A stretch of 64,000 bases of DNA from 43-108 sp001915545. GTDB lineage: Bacteria > Bacteroidota > Bacteroidia > Bacteroidales > Bacteroidaceae. The notes under the pieces are model-generated. The model was not told the DNA's origin and did no database searches. It saw only the letters and a program-made list of their open reading frames with translations. Location of the stretch: positions 1-64,000 of the forward strand of contig CABUGV010000012.1 of NCBI GenBank assembly GCA_902491215.1, given 5' to 3'. This document shows positions 61,206 to 64,000 of this stretch, piece after piece (position 1 is the first letter of the stretch; each line of letters starts with the position of its first letter). The position numbers and the translations under genes were made by a program.

Positions 61206-62483
61206 ATGAAGAAAAATCTAGAAACGCTTTGCGTCCAGGCTGGCTGGACTCCAAAGAACGGCGAACCGCGTGTTCTGCCTATTTATCAGAGTACAACTTT
61301 CAAGTATTCAACAAGTGAAGAAATGGCTCGTCTCTTCGACCTCGAGGACGAAGGCTATTTCTATACACGTCTGTCCAATCCAACCAATGATGCCGTGGCT
61401 ACAAAGATCAATGCACTCGAAGGCGGTGTTGGAGCCATACTTACTTCTTCTGGACAGGCTGCCAATTTCTATGCAGTTTTCAACATCTGCGAGGCCGGCG
61501 ACCACTTCATTGCATGCAATTCCATCTACGGAGGCACATTCAATCTCTTCGGCGTTACGATGAAGAAGCTCGGCATCGAGTGCACATTCGTCGATGACAG
61601 CTGGGACGACGAGAAAATCGAGGCTGCTTTCCGTCCTAACACCAAGTGCGTATTTGGCGAAACAATCTCCAACCCTGGAGGCAACGTACTCGACATAGAG
61701 CGTTTTGCCAAACTTGCCCACAAGCACGGTGTACCTTTGATTGTCGACAACACTTTTGCAACACCTATCAACTGCCGACCAATAGAGTGGGGATGCGACA
61801 TCGTCACACATTCCACTACAAAATACATGGACGGACATGCCGTACAGGTTGGTGGTGCCATCGTCGACAGCGGTAATTTCGATTGGGAAGCACATGCCGA
61901 CAAATATCCTGGTCTCTGCACACCTGACGAGTCTTACCACGGACTTATCTATACAAAGAAGTTCGGACGTTCAGCCTACATCTCAAAGATTCTTTCGCAG
62001 CTCATGCGCGATCTCGGTTCTATACCTTCGCCTCAGAACTGCTTCCTTCTCAACCTCGGTCTCGAAACGCTCCATCTCCGTGTTCCGCGCCACTGCGAGA
62101 ATGCGCAGAAGGTTGCAGAATGGCTCGAGGCAAATCCGAAGGTAGCATGGGTGAACTATTGCGGACTCAAGAGCAACCGCAACTACGCCAAGGCTCAGAA
62201 GTACTTGCCTAACGGTTCTTGTGGTGTCATCGCTTTCGGACTTAAGGGTACACGCGAAGAAGCAGAAAAGTTCATGGACAGCCTTGACTTCATCTGCATC
62301 GTGACACATGTTGCAGACGCCCGCACATGCGTTCTCCATCCTGCAAGCCACACCCACCGTCAGCTTTCCGACGAACAGCTGCGCGAAGCCGGCATTGCTC
62401 CAGACCTCATCCGTCTTTCAGTGGGTATAGAAAATGTCGACGACATCATTGCCGACCTCGATCAGGCCATGAACACGCTTTAA
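61206..62483 (+). CDS. metY: O-acetylhomoserine (thiol)-lyase
   Basis: A 425-residue PLP enzyme of the Cys/Met metabolism family, converting O-acetylhomoserine and sulfide to homocysteine. The PLP lysine is K206 in THSTTKYMDGH. The tetramer/cofactor loops FYTRLSNPTNDAV and GGTFNLF are conserved. ATG 61206 chosen; upstream in-frame codons overlap dnaG. Distinguishing it from cystathionine gamma-synthase rests on length and the long insertion between TYP-like and GHA motifs. Confidence 0.92.
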   Translation: MKKNLETLCVQAGWTPKNGEPRVLPIYQSTTFKYSTSEEMARLFDLEDEGYFYTRLSNPTNDAVATKINALEGGVGAILTSSGQAANFYAVFNICEAGDHFIACNSIYGGTFNLFGVTMKKLGIECTFVDDSWDDEKIEAAFRPNTKCVFGETISNPGGNVLDIERFAKLAHKHGVPLIVDNTFATPINCRPIEWGCDIVTHSTTKYMDGHAVQVGGAIVDSGNFDWEAHADKYPGLCTPDESYHGLIYTKKFGRSAYISKILSQLMRDLGSIPSPQNCFLLNLGLETLHLRVPRHCENAQKVAEWLEANPKVAWVNYCGLKSNRNYAKAQKYLPNGSCGVIAFGLKGTREEAEKFMDSLDFICIVTHVADARTCVLHPASHTHRQLSDEQLREAGIAPDLIRLSVGIENVDDIIADLDQAMNTL

Positions 62484-62675
62484 ACAACAGCCGATACATC
62501 TATAGGCATTTGTCTCATTCAAGTCATCCGGAAGCATCCCTTCCCGATGGCTTTTTTTGTTCCCTCACCGCCTTTTCTGCATGTTTTTGCACAGTTTGCA
62601 AATCTTTGTGTATGTTTTAGTTAGCGACATTCGTGCTTGCCAGCTTTTTAACACCCAAAGTCGCATAAAATAGTG

Positions 62676-62710
62676 TTTTGTAACAAACTTGTAAAAACTT
62701 TTAAACGGGC
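62676..62710 (+). promoter_or_regulatory. Pho-box-like 11-bp direct repeats
   Basis: Three 11-base units run head to tail from 62676: TTTTGTAACAA, ACTTGTAAAAA and CTTTTAAACGG. They share (C/T)TT(G/T)TAA with an 11-bp period, the geometry of PhoB sites. A porin gene begins about 55 bp downstream and pstS follows it, which supports phosphate control. No good -33 box is seen, as expected for an activated promoter. Confidence 0.5.
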
Positions 62711-62762
62711 GTGTAACACGTATATGTCATTTTTGCAGTGTCAAACAAAACGAAGAGAATTG

Positions 62763-63749
62763 ATGAACAAGAAACTAATCACAATTGCAGTTTTAAGCGG
62801 CATGATTTTTTCCGTTAGAGCGCAAGAAGCAGAGACAATTGAATCACAGCCTAAAGGTAAGGCAATAGTACAAATTTTTACAGACGCTCATTCAGGACTT
62901 GGCAAAGACAATGGAGACAAAGGTTTCAACCTTAATCGCGGCTATCTCGGTTACGAGTACAAATTGAACGACGAACTCACCATGAAGGCAGTTATCGACG
63001 TCGGTCGTTCACGACAGGTCGATGACTACGAACGAATCGCTTACGCAAAGAACGCGTTTGTTACTTGGGAGCACGACCGCATAACATTGAGCGGAGGTCT
63101 CATAAGCACCACACAGTTCAAGACACAGGAATCTTTCTGGGGTAAGCGATATGTTGAAAAGTCTTTTCAGGACGCTTATGATTTCGGAAGCAGCGCAGAC
63201 TTGGGAGTTTCGTTTGCATACAGATTTGCAGATTGGATCAGCGCCGATGTCATAATGGCAAACGGTGAAGGATACAAGAATATTCAGGTAGGCGACGGTT
63301 TCCAGTATGGAGCAGGCGTCACACTCAAACCTCTCAACGGACTCACTCTCCGTTTCTACGGTTCTTACAATGAGGAAGGTACTGACGGCGGTACAGGTAT
63401 AGGCAATTTTGCAACTTTCCTTGGCTACTCATGCAAGGCGTTCAACATCGGAGCCGAATACAACTACCAGGCAAACGCATCGCATGTCGAAGGACAGGAC
63501 CAGAACGGATACTCAGTCTATTCTACTGTACGTCTCGGCAAGAACATCAACGTGTTCGGACGCTGGGATTATCTCACCTCAAAAAATGATTGGAATACCG
63601 AAGATGATTGCATGACAGGACTTATCGGTGCAGAGTTCAAGCTCGGCAAGTACATCAAGCTTGCTCCTAACTTCCGCATAAAGAACCCTACAGCCGATGG
63701 TGCAGAGAACAGCTACTACGCATATCTCAACTGCTCGTTCTCTATCTGA
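62763..63749 (+). CDS. Porin-like outer-membrane beta-barrel protein
   Basis: A 328-residue protein with a signal peptide (about 1-20, cleavage after VRAQ) and repeated amphipathic strands of an outer-membrane barrel (RGYLGYEYKLNDELTMKAVIDVG, split here by a turn), ending in aromatic Phe-Ser-Ile. It lies 66 bp upstream of pstS. This suggests a phosphate-starvation porin, comparable in role to OprP/PhoE though not clearly homologous. Start at ATG 62763; a longer frame has no signal peptide. Confidence 0.8.
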   Translation: MNKKLITIAVLSGMIFSVRAQEAETIESQPKGKAIVQIFTDAHSGLGKDNGDKGFNLNRGYLGYEYKLNDELTMKAVIDVGRSRQVDDYERIAYAKNAFVTWEHDRITLSGGLISTTQFKTQESFWGKRYVEKSFQDAYDFGSSADLGVSFAYRFADWISADVIMANGEGYKNIQVGDGFQYGAGVTLKPLNGLTLRFYGSYNEEGTDGGTGIGNFATFLGYSCKAFNIGAEYNYQANASHVEGQDQNGYSVYSTVRLGKNINVFGRWDYLTSKNDWNTEDDCMTGLIGAEFKLGKYIKLAPNFRIKNPTADGAENSYYAYLNCSFSI

Positions 63750-63815
63750 TTCGGAAACCACATATAATTAGTAAAAAGATCAATTAGGAAATATTCATTT
63801 TTAACACAGACAAAT

Positions 63816-64000
63816 ATGAAAAAAATGTATGCTTTGGCTGCAGGAATCATCTCTTTGATGTTCTGTGCATGCGGCGGTCAGAAGACTGCAAATGATAATG
63901 GATCAGAGCGTGAATCTGTAGAACTCACTGGTGCAGGAGCAACTTTCCCGCTTCCGTTCTACACAATGACATTCGACAACTATAACGCCAACGGCGGTGA
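63816..64000 (+). CDS. pstS: Phosphate ABC transporter substrate-binding lipoprotein, 5' part
   Basis: The first 61 codons, cut by the window end. The signal peptide ends in a lipobox FCAC with C19, followed by an acidic/Asn linker and the PstS signature LTGAGATFPLPFY. It would bind inorganic phosphate for the Pst transporter; pstCAB are expected beyond the window. Confidence 0.88.
   Translation, partial: MKKMYALAAGIISLMFCACGGQKTANDNGSERESVELTGAGATFPLPFYTMTFDNYNANGG

Noticed and set aside
1..64000. CRISPR arrays, rRNA operons, tRNA genes or prophage
   Set aside because: I saw no regularly spaced 25-40 bp repeats with unique spacers, no rRNA sequence, no convincing cloverleaf and no phage structural genes. 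A dedicated tRNA scan was not possible.

Overview
The window reads as chromosomal DNA from a member of the order Bacteroidales. Signs are the gene content (DUF3467, DUF1599, DUF4840, NigD-like and BT_3928-type proteins), start sites that mostly lack Shine-Dalgarno sequences, and promoters of the TTTG / TAnnTTTG type. Two large secreted proteins end in tails that resemble type IX secretion sorting domains. That leans towards a Prevotella-like lineage rather than Bacteroides proper, but this is inference.

Layout. 1-558: non-coding, with dispersed repeats. 559-5413: a DsbD-type thiol:disulfide interchange protein, a cysteine desulfidase-like enzyme, a YitT membrane protein and a DUF3467 protein. 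5685-23680: one long co-directional str-S10-spc-alpha cluster (rpsL, rpsG, fusA, rpsJ ... rpoA, rplQ). It includes the short genes rpmD and rpmJ, and a map gene that carries an apparent +1 frameshift. 24078-26139: a PepSY membrane protein, convergent with an EamA transporter.

26465-31064 is the most unusual block. A hybrid histidine kinase with its own receiver and Hpt domains is followed by an NtrC-type sigma-54 activator. Next come six TTCCACA boxes and a near-consensus sigma-54 promoter, and then a small secreted protein made of five 22-23 residue repeats. Together they look like a self-contained phosphorelay that drives one unknown exported product.

31370-47129 is a carbohydrate-utilisation region: an acetyltransferase, a GH43-like enzyme, a 1245-residue propeller/pseudo-deacetylase fusion, a 970-residue lectin-like protein, GH2, GH127 and a truncated GH95. 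The GH43-like and GH2 genes share a 72-bp upstream element that is about 85% identical, so they are probably co-regulated. No SusC/SusD pair is visible. An IS4-superfamily (IS1634-like) element at about 47130-48799 ends the GH95 gene, whose last third is missing.

48926-52675 (minus strand) holds an ECF sigma factor, an anti-sigma/beta-barrel fusion, a two-domain DUF4840 lipoprotein split by an in-frame TGA, and a NigD-like lipoprotein. The two lipoprotein promoters share a motif that is a candidate ECF site. 53240-62483 carries housekeeping genes: ndk, an M23/LysM peptidase, a DUF1599 protein, a BT_3928-type protein, tpiA, a SPOR protein, folE, dnaG and metY. The window ends in a porin and the start of pstS, preceded by an 11-bp-periodic Pho-box-like repeat.
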